Shown piece after piece: positions 25,948 through 34,109 of a stretch of DNA of 64,000 nt; position 1 is the stretch's first letter; every line of letters starts with the position of its first letter. The notes beneath the pieces are model-generated. The model made no database searches. It was given only the letters and a program-made list of their open reading frames with translations, and was not told where the DNA came from. The stretch is from Pseudomonas khavaziana (lineage in GTDB: Bacteria; Pseudomonadota; Gammaproteobacteria; Pseudomonadales; Pseudomonadaceae). Location: contig NZ_JAHSTT010000006.1 of NCBI RefSeq assembly GCF_019145205.1, positions 124,001 through 188,000 of the forward strand. Reading direction: 5' to 3'. Both the position numbers and the translations under genes were made by a program.

Positions 25948-27168
25948 CTAGAGTATTCCATTCCAAGGGTTGTTGGTTCGCTTTCCAGAGAGTGTGTCTG
26001 TGAGAAGCTTTTCTAGAAACTTATCATATTGTTTATTGGTTATTTTTCCAATGTCGCCCGTCGCTTTTTGAAGTGCAGCCAAGCAGCGGTGATTTTTGTC
26101 ACTCCTTCGCATATTTTCTCTATGGCTTGCGCCCTCTTTGTGAGCAATTCCCTGTAGGTCTCTTGAGGCACTTCTGTTATTAGGGTTGCTGTTTGTAACG
26201 CCGCTTCTATGGATCTCTTTGGGAATGCTCACTGCTTGGCCATGCCGTTCAATCTTACCTGCTAAGGATTCGATTTGATTCGGGCTAAGCTTCACACCTT
26301 TTGCTAGGGCAATATCCTTGGCTCTCTGAATCAGAGCTGCTTGTGGAGGTATATGATCTCGTTCCATCTTGACGCTGGCTGCATCAAAGTCACTGAGTTT
26401 GCCATATGTGCTTCTTTGTCCGCATTTGAGTGGAGTTTTGGGTGTGCTTTTGCCTCCTGGGGTATCAGTGTTTTTGCGTGGGGCATCAGTGGCGGCCGTA
26501 GCAGGCTTCTTGCCACTTGTCTCCCCTGCTTTGGATGTAACGGTAGCTGCTTCCTCTGCTTTTTCACTCTTCTTCGCAGTGTCTGCAATATTGGTAGCTC
26601 TTCTTGCTAGCTTACCAGCCGTCCCGGCGTAGCCGACAAACGGGATCGCCGAGAGCAGCGAGAGACCTGCGCCCACGTAGTCCCCGCGAAAAAGGCTAAT
26701 GATACCGCTGGCAATATCGGCCACTTCCCCGACCACGGGGATCAGGCCCACCACATCCAAGCCCAGCTGGATGCCATCCAGGATCTGCTCGCCGGTGATA
26801 CCTTCCTCTTCGGTCTCGGCCTCTATCGGCGGGTTGGCCTGTGATGCCGGAACTGCCAAAGGCGCCGTCTCACCCACAACCCGCCCAATGGTATTACCGC
26901 TCTTGAACGAACTGAACGGCGGCATCGTCGCCAGTTCGGCGCGCAAGTAGCCTTTGCGCATTTCCTCGTATTCATCCTCCTGCATCTCCCGGCTTTCGTG
27001 CAGTTCATTACCTTGTGCATCCCGCCCAAACACGTCGACTTGCACGCCGCCGTTCTCGCCGAGCTGTAGCATCATTTCGTCCGGGCCGGCGATGCTGTTG
27101 GGAGGACGTCGGACGGGTACACTGACCGCATGCACCTGCATCGGGGCTAGATTGATCGGTTCGGCCAT
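25948..27168 (-). CDS. T6SS effector with C-terminal nuclease-like domain
   Basis: 406 residues. Residues 1-120 are an unclassified T6SS-cargo N-terminus; about 128-200 carry a hydrophobic pre-toxin segment (LGLDVVGLIPVVGEVADIAS and SLLSAIPFVGYAGTAGKLAR); a Lys/Thr/Ala-rich linker (205-245) follows; the C-terminal about 160 residues contain KMERDHIPPQAAL, ERHGQAVSIPKEIHRSG and several Asn/His, resembling an HNH-type toxin domain. G+C drops sharply in the toxin half. It follows vgrG, DUF2169 and DUF4150 genes and is succeeded by a probable immunity gene. The effector role is well supported by context; the nuclease chemistry is inferred from the His-Asn pattern. Confidence 0.72.
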   Translation of the reverse strand: MAEPINLAPMQVHAVSVPVRRPPNSIAGPDEMMLQLGENGGVQVDVFGRDAQGNELHESREMQEDEYEEMRKGYLRAELATMPPFSSFKSGNTIGRVVGETAPLAVPASQANPPIEAETEEEGITGEQILDGIQLGLDVVGLIPVVGEVADIASGIISLFRGDYVGAGLSLLSAIPFVGYAGTAGKLARRATNIADTAKKSEKAEEAATVTSKAGETSGKKPATAATDAPRKNTDTPGGKSTPKTPLKCGQRSTYGKLSDFDAASVKMERDHIPPQAALIQRAKDIALAKGVKLSPNQIESLAGKIERHGQAVSIPKEIHRSGVTNSNPNNRSASRDLQGIAHKEGASHRENMRRSDKNHRCLAALQKATGDIGKITNKQYDKFLEKLLTDTLSGKRTNNPWNGIL

Positions 27169-27171
27169 GCG

Positions 27172-27528
27172 TTACGCCCCATTCATCCAGAACTTGTCGC
27201 CATGGCGCACCACCAACTTGCCTTCGGCGCGGACGCTGCTGCTCTTCTCCAGCGGGTAGCACTTGCCGCCCACGGTGTTGCTCTTGATGCCCTTGGCGGC
27301 GCCAGCCGCATCCCCCTTGGTGGTCGGCACCAGGCTCTTGTCGAACACCACCACTGGCCTGCCGTTGGCACGTACCGATTTGGCGACGCCAGTGGCGGAT
27401 TTCAGTTCGGCTGTGACCGGGTAGGGCACTGGCGGGATGGCGCTGCCCATCGGCGTCTTGCACACATCCGGGACGATGCTGACGACTTTCCATTTGCCCT
27501 GCTTACGGGCGATGACGTTATCGGCCAT
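27172..27528 (-). CDS. DUF4150 PAAR-like protein
   Basis: 118 residues, single PAAR-like domain: KVVSIVPDVCKTPMGSAIPP, VPYP, and the final HGDKFWMNG are typical of DUF4150. These proteins cap the VgrG trimer or bridge it to an effector. Starts one base after the stop of the DUF2169 gene and ends three bases before the effector gene, so vgrG, DUF2169, DUF4150, effector and immunity form one payload operon. Note that this is the second PAAR-type protein of the locus, in addition to 30927-31184. Confidence 0.88.
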   Translation of the reverse strand: MADNVIARKQGKWKVVSIVPDVCKTPMGSAIPPVPYPVTAELKSATGVAKSVRANGRPVVVFDKSLVPTTKGDAAGAAKGIKSNTVGGKCYPLEKSSSVRAEGKLVVRHGDKFWMNGA

Positions 27529-27529
27529 G

Positions 27530-28879
27530 TCAGAGCACCTCCCGGGCTGCGCGTTTGATCAGCGGTGCATTTGGATCCGTCTCAAAGCGCGCTTCCATTA
27601 CGCGGATGCCCAGGTGATTGGGCAGGCTGATGCGATGGGTCAGCGCCAAGGTCATGGCTTCGGTGTCGATGCGCAGCGTATCGGTGAGCATGGGCAGCGG
27701 CAGCATGGCGCCGTTGTGCAGGCGCATTAGGACAAACGGGCGATGGCCGGGCAGTTCGACGCACAATGTGCCGTCGGGCGTAAGGCCAGGGGCGGTCAGG
27801 TTGAACAGTTCAAGACGAAACGCGGGCGGCGGAAATTCGATCTGTTGATCAACCGGCGCACCGTTCCAGTAGGCAAAGTCGAAATCCCGTGGCAAGCCCG
27901 GCCAGCGTTCGCGCTTCCAGGTTTCGTCGTAACTCCCGGCCAATGGCAGGCGCGGTGCCCAGGCGCGTCCCACTACGCCAAATCCCGCTGGTTGGTTTTT
28001 GTAGCTGGCCGCGACCTGTGCCATGCCGTGGGCGTCGAGTTCACCCTCGGGGTGTTTGACTCGATCCAGACGCCACACCGGTTTGTCGATGGGCTCGATC
28101 TGCGGCGCGGGGAGTTCGCGCAGCGGCTTGTCCAGTTGAAAACCGAGGTCTTCCTGGCGCTTTTCGATCCAGCCTCGGCCCAGCGGGTTGCTGTAATACA
28201 CCTCGTTGAGCAAATACGGCGGAGTGTTTTCATCAACCGCATGTTCAGGATTGATTACTACGCTGCTGCCCCCGAACGCGTATTCCCAGCGCAAAGGCAC
28301 CGAGCTGGCCGGTTGCGGTTCGGTCAATTGCCAGCCACCGAACAAGCTGTGGCGGAACTGGCGAGGGCCAGTGAATTTCAGATGCTTGTCCAGCAAGTAA
28401 TGGCGCGTTGGCGCTTCGGCACGACGCTTAAAAGCTTCTTGCCGGGCGGCCTGCCAAGCAACCAGCTGATACTCGGTCAGTCGTTCGCCGGGACTCAGCG
28501 GCGTCGGCAGCGGCACGTCGATGCTGGGCGGCGGCGCCACCGGCGCACTGATGCGTAGCCCGGCAGTCCACTGCGTTGCTGGTTGACCTTGTGGTGCATG
28601 AGCATTTCCCACCACGATCACATCACAGCGCGGCTTGAACGGCGCCAGGTCACTTTCCTCGCAGACGCTGCTTGCCCCTTCCTCGCCGTAGTAGCGATCA
28701 GCGGCGCATAGCGCCAGTGGATCCTCATCCATCACCTCGGTGCGAAACTGCCCCGGATGCCCGTCAATCGGCAGCAGCCGATAGCCCACCTTCATGACCA
28801 GCACCGGGTACTCTTGATCGTCCATGCCCAGCGCGCTAAAGCACAACGCATCGAAGGGCGTCAGATTGCGAAATTCCAT
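27530..28879 (-). CDS. DUF2169-family T6SS adaptor
   Basis: 449 residues. The N-terminus NLTPFDALCFSALGMDDQEY, the central WEYAFGG and the Trp/Pro-rich strand region (GFGVVGRAWAPRLPLAGSYD) are characteristic of DUF2169. Members are encoded beside vgrG and DUF4150/PAAR genes and act as chaperone-adaptors that load effectors on the spike. It follows vgrG by nine bases and overlaps nothing. The genuine cargo is probably the protein at 25948-27168. Confidence 0.88.
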   Translation of the reverse strand: MEFRNLTPFDALCFSALGMDDQEYPVLVMKVGYRLLPIDGHPGQFRTEVMDEDPLALCAADRYYGEEGASSVCEESDLAPFKPRCDVIVVGNAHAPQGQPATQWTAGLRISAPVAPPPSIDVPLPTPLSPGERLTEYQLVAWQAARQEAFKRRAEAPTRHYLLDKHLKFTGPRQFRHSLFGGWQLTEPQPASSVPLRWEYAFGGSSVVINPEHAVDENTPPYLLNEVYYSNPLGRGWIEKRQEDLGFQLDKPLRELPAPQIEPIDKPVWRLDRVKHPEGELDAHGMAQVAASYKNQPAGFGVVGRAWAPRLPLAGSYDETWKRERWPGLPRDFDFAYWNGAPVDQQIEFPPPAFRLELFNLTAPGLTPDGTLCVELPGHRPFVLMRLHNGAMLPLPMLTDTLRIDTEAMTLALTHRISLPNHLGIRVMEARFETDPNAPLIKRAAREVL

Positions 28880-28888
28880 GTCCGCCCC

Positions 28889-30901
28889 TCAGTTGATATC
28901 GACGTCTTTGCCGTTGATCTGCACCGCGCCGCTGGCGCTGAAATCGAAGGTGCGGCCATTGATCAGTACGGTGCCGTCGGACTTCATCACTAGAGTGGAT
29001 TTGCCCACAGTGACCTTGAATTCATCCCCGGCGTCGATGCTGAACTTCTTGCCTACCACCACCGATTTGTGAATACCGATCTGCTCGTTTTGGCTCAGGC
29101 CCACAGTGGTGTTCATGGCGGCGCCGACACTGGTCTGGTAGGCCGCACCGATGGTCAGCGCCTTGGCTAAACCGATGGTTTCTGCTTTGGCCAACTTGAT
29201 GGTTTCGGCCTTGTTGCCACCGATGGTCACGCTGCGGTTGGCGCCGATGCTGATGGTTTCGTTCTGGCCGACATCCTCGGTGCGGTGGTCGCCAATAGAG
29301 ACGGTTTCGTTGTGTTCAACCCGTTCCTTACGGTTGTTGCCGACGAAGATGCCGTTGTTGTTTTTGATATGGACGTTCTTGTCTTTTTCGGCATGAATGA
29401 ACACTTCCTGGTGGCCCAACTCATCTTCAAAGCGCAGCTCGTTGAAGCCAGAGCCCTTGTGGGTGCGGCTTTTGATGGTCATTCTTGTTTTGTGTTTGGG
29501 CAGCTCGTATGGCGGCAGATTGGTTTGGCGGTAGGTGCGCCCCGTGGCGATCGGCTGGTCAGGATCGCCATCCAAAAAGCTGATGATCAGTTCCTGATTG
29601 ACCCGAGGCACGGCCATGGCGCCCCAGGTCGCACCGGCCCAGCCTTGAGCTACACGGATCCAGCACGAACTCTGATCGTTGTTTTTGTCCGAACGGTCCC
29701 ACGGGAATTGCACCTTGACCCGTCCCCATTCATCGCAATAGATCTCCTCGCCCGGTGGGCCGACGACTGTGGCGATCTGCGGACCGTCGATGCAGGGTTT
29801 GGGACGCAGCGGCGCTTTCCAATCCGAGGTCCAGCGGATGGCGCTGGCCTTTAACGAGTAAGACGTACCTAGGCCGCTACCAAAGGATTCTTCCTGCAAG
29901 CTGGTGTGCTGCTTGCCTTCGTGTTTGATGGCGATGGTGCGCCAACGGTCGTTGAAGTCCTCACGGGGATGATCATTGAGATCGAAGGCCAATCCCGGTT
30001 GCAGACGTTCATCGTCGCCTTCCACATGGGCCAGTTTGGCGTCGTTGCGCAGTGCGGCCAGACGGGTCTTGGTGAAGGGTTTTCCAGCGATGTCGCGTTT
30101 GTAGCGGCCAGGGTAGTCGTAGCGCTCGTAGTCCTTGTGCTGGTTGTTCAGATCCTGGTCGCCGGTGGCAGTGTGCTGCTGGTTGTAGCGCGGGTGGGTG
30201 AAGGTGTAGTCGCGCTGCACCTGGCGTGCAGTGCGCACTTGTTCGGTGTAGTGGAAGCGGGTCAACGCCGGTTCCATGGAATCGCCGCCACCCATGGCTT
30301 GGTAGATCACCGGGCAGTCGGTGTGGGTGCCGATGGTGCCCAGGCCGCCGACGCGGTCGGTGAGGACGAGGGTGTGGCCGTCGGCGCTGTGTTCGAAGGT
30401 GTAGAGCAGGCCTTCTTCGGCGGCGAGGCGGGCGATGAAGTCGAGGCCGGTTTCGCCGGCCTGCACGCAGTATTCGCGGGGTTGGTGCTCGAAGCAGATT
30501 TCAGTGCGGATGTCGGTCAGCTTCTGCTCGGCCAGCATGCTGGTGATGATGTCGGGTACGGTCTGGGCCTGGAAGATGCGCCAGTTGGAACGTAGGTTGA
30601 AACGCGCCAGGGTCGGCTCGACCACGGCGGTGTAGCGGGTGCGGCGAAAGCCGGTATCGCCCTGTTGGAACAGGCTGACCAAACCGTGGACGTAACGCAC
30701 CGGGGTGTCGTCGCGCCAGATGGTGAACACGGCGGCGAGGTCGAGCATGCGGTAGAAGTCGATGGCCGGGTGGTGACTGACCAGTTCCAGCTCAAGTTTG
30801 AAGGGCTGGGACAGGCCTTCTTCAAGGGTGAACGAGACCACTTCGAAGGGATCGCCCCGCAGCGGTTGGAAGGTGTAACGCAGGTCGCTTTGACGGGGCA
30901 T
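28889..30901 (-). CDS. vgrG: T6SS spike protein VgrG (TssI)
   Basis: 670 residues. N-terminal gp27-like domain (about 1-390, including FTIWRDDTPVRYVHGLVSLF and the DYERYDYPGRY turn), OB-fold with GWAGATWGAMAVPRVNQE, then a gp5-like beta-helix needle from about 480 rich in GxN repeats (IGDHRTEDVGQNETISIG and so on), ending in a short tail with no extra effector domain. It is therefore a structural VgrG that relies on separate PAAR and adaptor proteins. Residues about 58-262 are duplicated at the DNA level at 23654-24270. Confidence 0.96.
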   Translation of the reverse strand: MPRQSDLRYTFQPLRGDPFEVVSFTLEEGLSQPFKLELELVSHHPAIDFYRMLDLAAVFTIWRDDTPVRYVHGLVSLFQQGDTGFRRTRYTAVVEPTLARFNLRSNWRIFQAQTVPDIITSMLAEQKLTDIRTEICFEHQPREYCVQAGETGLDFIARLAAEEGLLYTFEHSADGHTLVLTDRVGGLGTIGTHTDCPVIYQAMGGGDSMEPALTRFHYTEQVRTARQVQRDYTFTHPRYNQQHTATGDQDLNNQHKDYERYDYPGRYKRDIAGKPFTKTRLAALRNDAKLAHVEGDDERLQPGLAFDLNDHPREDFNDRWRTIAIKHEGKQHTSLQEESFGSGLGTSYSLKASAIRWTSDWKAPLRPKPCIDGPQIATVVGPPGEEIYCDEWGRVKVQFPWDRSDKNNDQSSCWIRVAQGWAGATWGAMAVPRVNQELIISFLDGDPDQPIATGRTYRQTNLPPYELPKHKTRMTIKSRTHKGSGFNELRFEDELGHQEVFIHAEKDKNVHIKNNNGIFVGNNRKERVEHNETVSIGDHRTEDVGQNETISIGANRSVTIGGNKAETIKLAKAETIGLAKALTIGAAYQTSVGAAMNTTVGLSQNEQIGIHKSVVVGKKFSIDAGDEFKVTVGKSTLVMKSDGTVLINGRTFDFSASGAVQINGKDVDIN

Positions 30902-30926
30902 GAAACCTCCTTGTGGTGAGTATGGA

Positions 30927-31184
30927 TCAGTTGATCAACCAGCTGGCGTCGCCGTTTTCCAGCACGCCTTCGTGGTCGGTGGTATCACCGACGCGGGCCA
31001 CGGCTTTGCCGTTGACGGTCATCGAGGGCGAGCCGCTGATGATCACGGCACCGCAGCCCAGGGCGTCGCCGACACGGGCGACGGCGCGACCGTTGACGGT
31101 GACGTTGCGCGTGCCGCTGTTGATGGTGGTGGGGCCACACAAAGGGCAATCGTGGTCGTGTCCGACCAGAACGACGGCAGGCAT
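30927..31184 (-). CDS. PAAR-domain spike tip protein
   Basis: 85 residues, a stand-alone PAAR domain: HDCPLCGPTTINSGTRNVTV, VGDALGCGAVIISGS, and a second repeat MTVNGKAVARVGD with His/Cys ligands (H10, C13, C16, C54 region) for the Zn at the tip. Twenty-five bases upstream of vgrG and about 80 bases downstream of hcp, so it belongs to the same transcript. Its sharp tip function on the VgrG trimer follows from the family. Confidence 0.92.
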   Translation of the reverse strand: MPAVVLVGHDHDCPLCGPTTINSGTRNVTVNGRAVARVGDALGCGAVIISGSPSMTVNGKAVARVGDTTDHEGVLENGDASWLIN

Positions 31185-31261
31185 AGAGCCTCCTTAATTA
31201 GATTTGAGTCAGTGAAGGTCCCGCCGCTGCACGCACTGCAGCGACGGAACGGGGTCCAGGC

Positions 31262-31783
31262 TTAGCCCGCTTCTGCCGGTTTGCGCCAGTCATCCGAGGC
31301 TTCGGTACCGGACACTTTGTGGGTCCAGCTGACCTTGCGATAAGACAGGCTGGTCTTGATCAGTTGGGTGTAGTTGGCGTTGTCGCTGTCCTGGGCGTGG
31401 GGCAGCACGGTGTGGATTTCGACGACGGTGGCATCCTCAAGCTTGGTGGTGAAGAAGTGCTCCTGCTTGCCGTCCCCCGAGGTGCGGAACCACTTCACTT
31501 CAACGGTTGGCAGCACTTCGCCGGTGGCCAGGGCTTGATAAAGCATCGGTGAGGCTTTGTTCAGTGCGCTGGTGAACGTCAGGGGTTTATGCACGCGCTG
31601 GCCAGATGGCTGGCCGCTTTGTGGGTCGGTGGGCGCGGCGATTTGGTGGTCGACTTCCTGAGCGAGGATTTCGTCTTCGTGGCCTTCCACATAAACGTTG
31701 CCCACCGAATCGGCGGTGAACGCACCTTTGGTGATATGGCCCTGTTTTTTGCCGTGGATGCTGATGTACGCAGGTGTTGGCAT
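31262..31783 (-). CDS. hcp: T6SS tube protein Hcp (TssD)
   Basis: 173 residues from ATG 31783 with AAGGAG nine bases upstream; the open frame extends further but the family begins at MPTPAYISIHGKKQG. The central EVDHQIAAPTDPQSGQPSGQ and C-terminal YTQLIKTSLSYRKVSWTHK are Hcp1 hallmarks. It forms the hexameric inner tube. Located about 100 bp after tssL, with its own good RBS, in the structural-to-payload transition of the minus-strand operon. Confidence 0.95.
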   Translation of the reverse strand: MPTPAYISIHGKKQGHITKGAFTADSVGNVYVEGHEDEILAQEVDHQIAAPTDPQSGQPSGQRVHKPLTFTSALNKASPMLYQALATGEVLPTVEVKWFRTSGDGKQEHFFTTKLEDATVVEIHTVLPHAQDSDNANYTQLIKTSLSYRKVSWTHKVSGTEASDDWRKPAEAG

Positions 31784-31887
31784 GACAAGCTCCTTGTCGC
31801 GATCAAGTGAACGACCCGTGGGGTCGCGGGTTATGGCCGATACGGCCATGGCTTTGCAGGCGCTCGGGATGAGCGCGCTGAAAATCG

Positions 31888-32733
31888 TTACAGGTGAAGC
31901 ACCCGCTCCAGCGACACCAGCACCTGCTGAGTGATGGCGTTCAGGCGGATGGAGTAGATCGTGTAGGCAACCGTCAGCACGACGGCGGCCATGGCCCAGG
32001 GCGTCCACAGCGGCCAAGCGCGTTTGATCCGGTAGTTGCGCGGCGCGACGTTTTTCAGCGGGTCGGTCAGGCGCTTGGGCGTCTCGCCGCGCAAGGGACG
32101 CAGCAGGCCGTGCAGTTGGTCGATGATCTTCTGTATTTCGTCATCGCCCTTGATATGGGCGCCGTATTTGCCCTTGAGGCCGGAAATCAGGCACTGGTAC
32201 ATGAACTCCAGCACATGCTGGTACCGGGCGGCTTCGGGGATCATGTTGTTCATGACGGTGAAGAACTTCTCGCCGCCTTGGGTTTCCCCGTGGAACTGGC
32301 TGAGCAACGAGCGTGCGCTCCAACTGGAGAGCCTGCCCCACGTGGTGCGCATGACCACCTCGTCAATCAACAGGCATAGGCTGTAGGAGTAGGCCTTGAG
32401 CATGCCGGCGTCGTAGTCGAGCTGGCTGACCTCTTCCATGATGGTGGTGATCTGGTTGCTGACGCTCAGGTACAGCGCAGGTACGTCATCGTGGTGGTCT
32501 AGACGGCGCAGACGGATCACCAGGCCGATCAGCGGCGTGGCGGCATCGCACAGCGGGTTCCAGGCCACGCCGCGCAAGTCGTATTCAGGGTCGGCGAGCA
32601 GCACGGGCCGCTTTGGCTTGGCATGCTCTTCAACGAGGTTCGGGTCTTTGCTGCCGGTTGCCTGTTGCCAATACCCCAGGAGCTGATGGTTGTCCGCAGG
32701 TGGCGTGGTTTCGGTGGGCGTTACATCACTCAT
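31888..32733 (-). CDS. tssL: T6SS membrane-complex protein TssL (DotU/IcmH)
   Basis: 281 residues from ATG 32733 (GGAGTGAGAG upstream). Cytoplasmic domain with the DotU signatures LCDAATPLIGLVIRLR, YSLCLLIDEVVMRTTWG, SLLSQFHGETQGGEKFF; a single C-terminal transmembrane helix (WPLWTPWAMAAVVLTVAYTI) and a short periplasmic tail. No peptidoglycan-binding OmpA domain. Works with TssM and TssJ to anchor the apparatus. Overlaps the tssK stop by eight bases. Confidence 0.95.
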   Translation of the reverse strand: MSDVTPTETTPPADNHQLLGYWQQATGSKDPNLVEEHAKPKRPVLLADPEYDLRGVAWNPLCDAATPLIGLVIRLRRLDHHDDVPALYLSVSNQITTIMEEVSQLDYDAGMLKAYSYSLCLLIDEVVMRTTWGRLSSWSARSLLSQFHGETQGGEKFFTVMNNMIPEAARYQHVLEFMYQCLISGLKGKYGAHIKGDDEIQKIIDQLHGLLRPLRGETPKRLTDPLKNVAPRNYRIKRAWPLWTPWAMAAVVLTVAYTIYSIRLNAITQQVLVSLERVLHL

Positions 32734-34072
32734 CTCTCTCACTCCTGATCGCCCAGAACTGCAACTCCAGCTCCGGGAATTCACCGGCAATATGGAAACC
32801 GAACCCGCTGCCGCTGCTCAGGCTTTGCCAGGCCGGGTGATGGCGGTCGAGCTCGAAGTAGCTGAAGCCGGCATGGAACGGCAGGTGGCGCGGCGCCACC
32901 GGCAGTGGCCGCAGTGGAATGCCCGGCAGTTGCAGGCTGACCAGTTGCTCCAGCCCTTCGGTGGAGGTGATCTTGATCTGCCGGGGCAGTTGCTGACGCA
33001 GGGTCTCGGCGGGCAGTTCGGCGCGCACGGCGAGGATGAATTCGGCGTTGTCCAGCAGGCGCTTGTCGTTCAACGCGGCGCTGCGCACGCCGTACTGCTG
33101 ATCGACGATCGGCAACGACACCGCACGCGGTTGCAGCACGGTGCCCAGGGCACGGCGCAGGGTGTGCTCCAGCATCTGAAACGACTCGCGCAGGTTGTCG
33201 TGCTGATAGGCGGGGTATTCCTGGGGCAGGTGACCTTCATCGGTAAAAGTCACCAGTTCGCCGCAGGCTTGGGCCAGTGCAATGTACAGCCGCTCCGGGT
33301 GGACCTGACGTTGGCGCGCCAGGTGCTGGAACAGCGGGAACAAGCGGTTGAGGGTTTGCAGCAGGTTGAAGTCGGTGACGTCAGCCACCCCTGACTGCCC
33401 CGGTGAGCCGATGCGCTGGGCCAGGTTCTTGGCGCGCTCGCGCATCAGCCCGGCCACCTCGCCCAGGTAGCGATGCAACACTGGCACCGCTTGCAGGGAC
33501 AGGCTGGTGGGGTAGAAATGCTCGTCCATCACCAGGCTGCCGTCCGGGCGTTTGTCCTTGATTTTGCCCAGGGCAATACCGGTAAAGGCGCTACGGTCGC
33601 TGCGTTCGAGCATCAGTTGCAGGTTGGGCACGGCCAGGTCCATGCCGACCTGGTCGCCGTCATCGCTGTGGGTGTCGCGGATTTCCTCGCGGCGGGCGAT
33701 GTAGCGGCTGTTGCCGTACTGGTCGGGCCAGCGCACTTCGAGGGCTCCGTTGGAGCGCAGCGGCAGGGCCAGGTAGACGATCTGGCCGACCGCGCTGCTG
33801 TCAGCGATCTCCAGTGGGGAGGGCGGTGCCAGGTCGTGGGGAATGTCGAAGACGCTGCCGTCGGGCATGATTCCGCGTGCCCGGGTGATGGCGATTTTGC
33901 CGAAGCTCAGGTATTCGTCGTTCAACGCCAGCTCGCTGAAGCCATAGAGCGCATCGTTCAGGCTGTGCAGGCGCTGGTGCACGGCGGCTTCGGCGGCACG
34001 GGCCTGTTGCTGGAAGTGCTGGGGCTTGACGAACAAACCTTCATGCCAGATGACGGGGTTGCGTGAACTCAT
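32726..34072 (-). CDS. tssK: T6SS baseplate protein TssK
   Basis: 448 residues, typical length. Begins with the conserved PVIWHEGLFVKPQHFQQQ and contains DDGDQVGMDLAVPNLQLMLE and NLLQTLNRLFPLFQHLA; C-terminal domain binds the membrane complex and the N-terminal domain binds the TssFG wedge. Sits between the FHA-TssJ fusion gene and tssL; the tssL start lies within its last codons. Confidence 0.96.
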   Translation of the reverse strand: MSSRNPVIWHEGLFVKPQHFQQQARAAEAAVHQRLHSLNDALYGFSELALNDEYLSFGKIAITRARGIMPDGSVFDIPHDLAPPSPLEIADSSAVGQIVYLALPLRSNGALEVRWPDQYGNSRYIARREEIRDTHSDDGDQVGMDLAVPNLQLMLERSDRSAFTGIALGKIKDKRPDGSLVMDEHFYPTSLSLQAVPVLHRYLGEVAGLMRERAKNLAQRIGSPGQSGVADVTDFNLLQTLNRLFPLFQHLARQRQVHPERLYIALAQACGELVTFTDEGHLPQEYPAYQHDNLRESFQMLEHTLRRALGTVLQPRAVSLPIVDQQYGVRSAALNDKRLLDNAEFILAVRAELPAETLRQQLPRQIKITSTEGLEQLVSLQLPGIPLRPLPVAPRHLPFHAGFSYFELDRHHPAWQSLSSGSGFGFHIAGEFPELELQFWAIRSERDE

Positions 34073-34109
34073 CGGTGGTTACTCGGGGCAAAAGCGGCTG
34101 AAAAAGGCG

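Noticed and set aside
31784..32017. Upstream extension of hcp
   Set aside because: Overlaps the tssL 3' end; the family starts at MPTPAYISIHG with an AAGGAG site.
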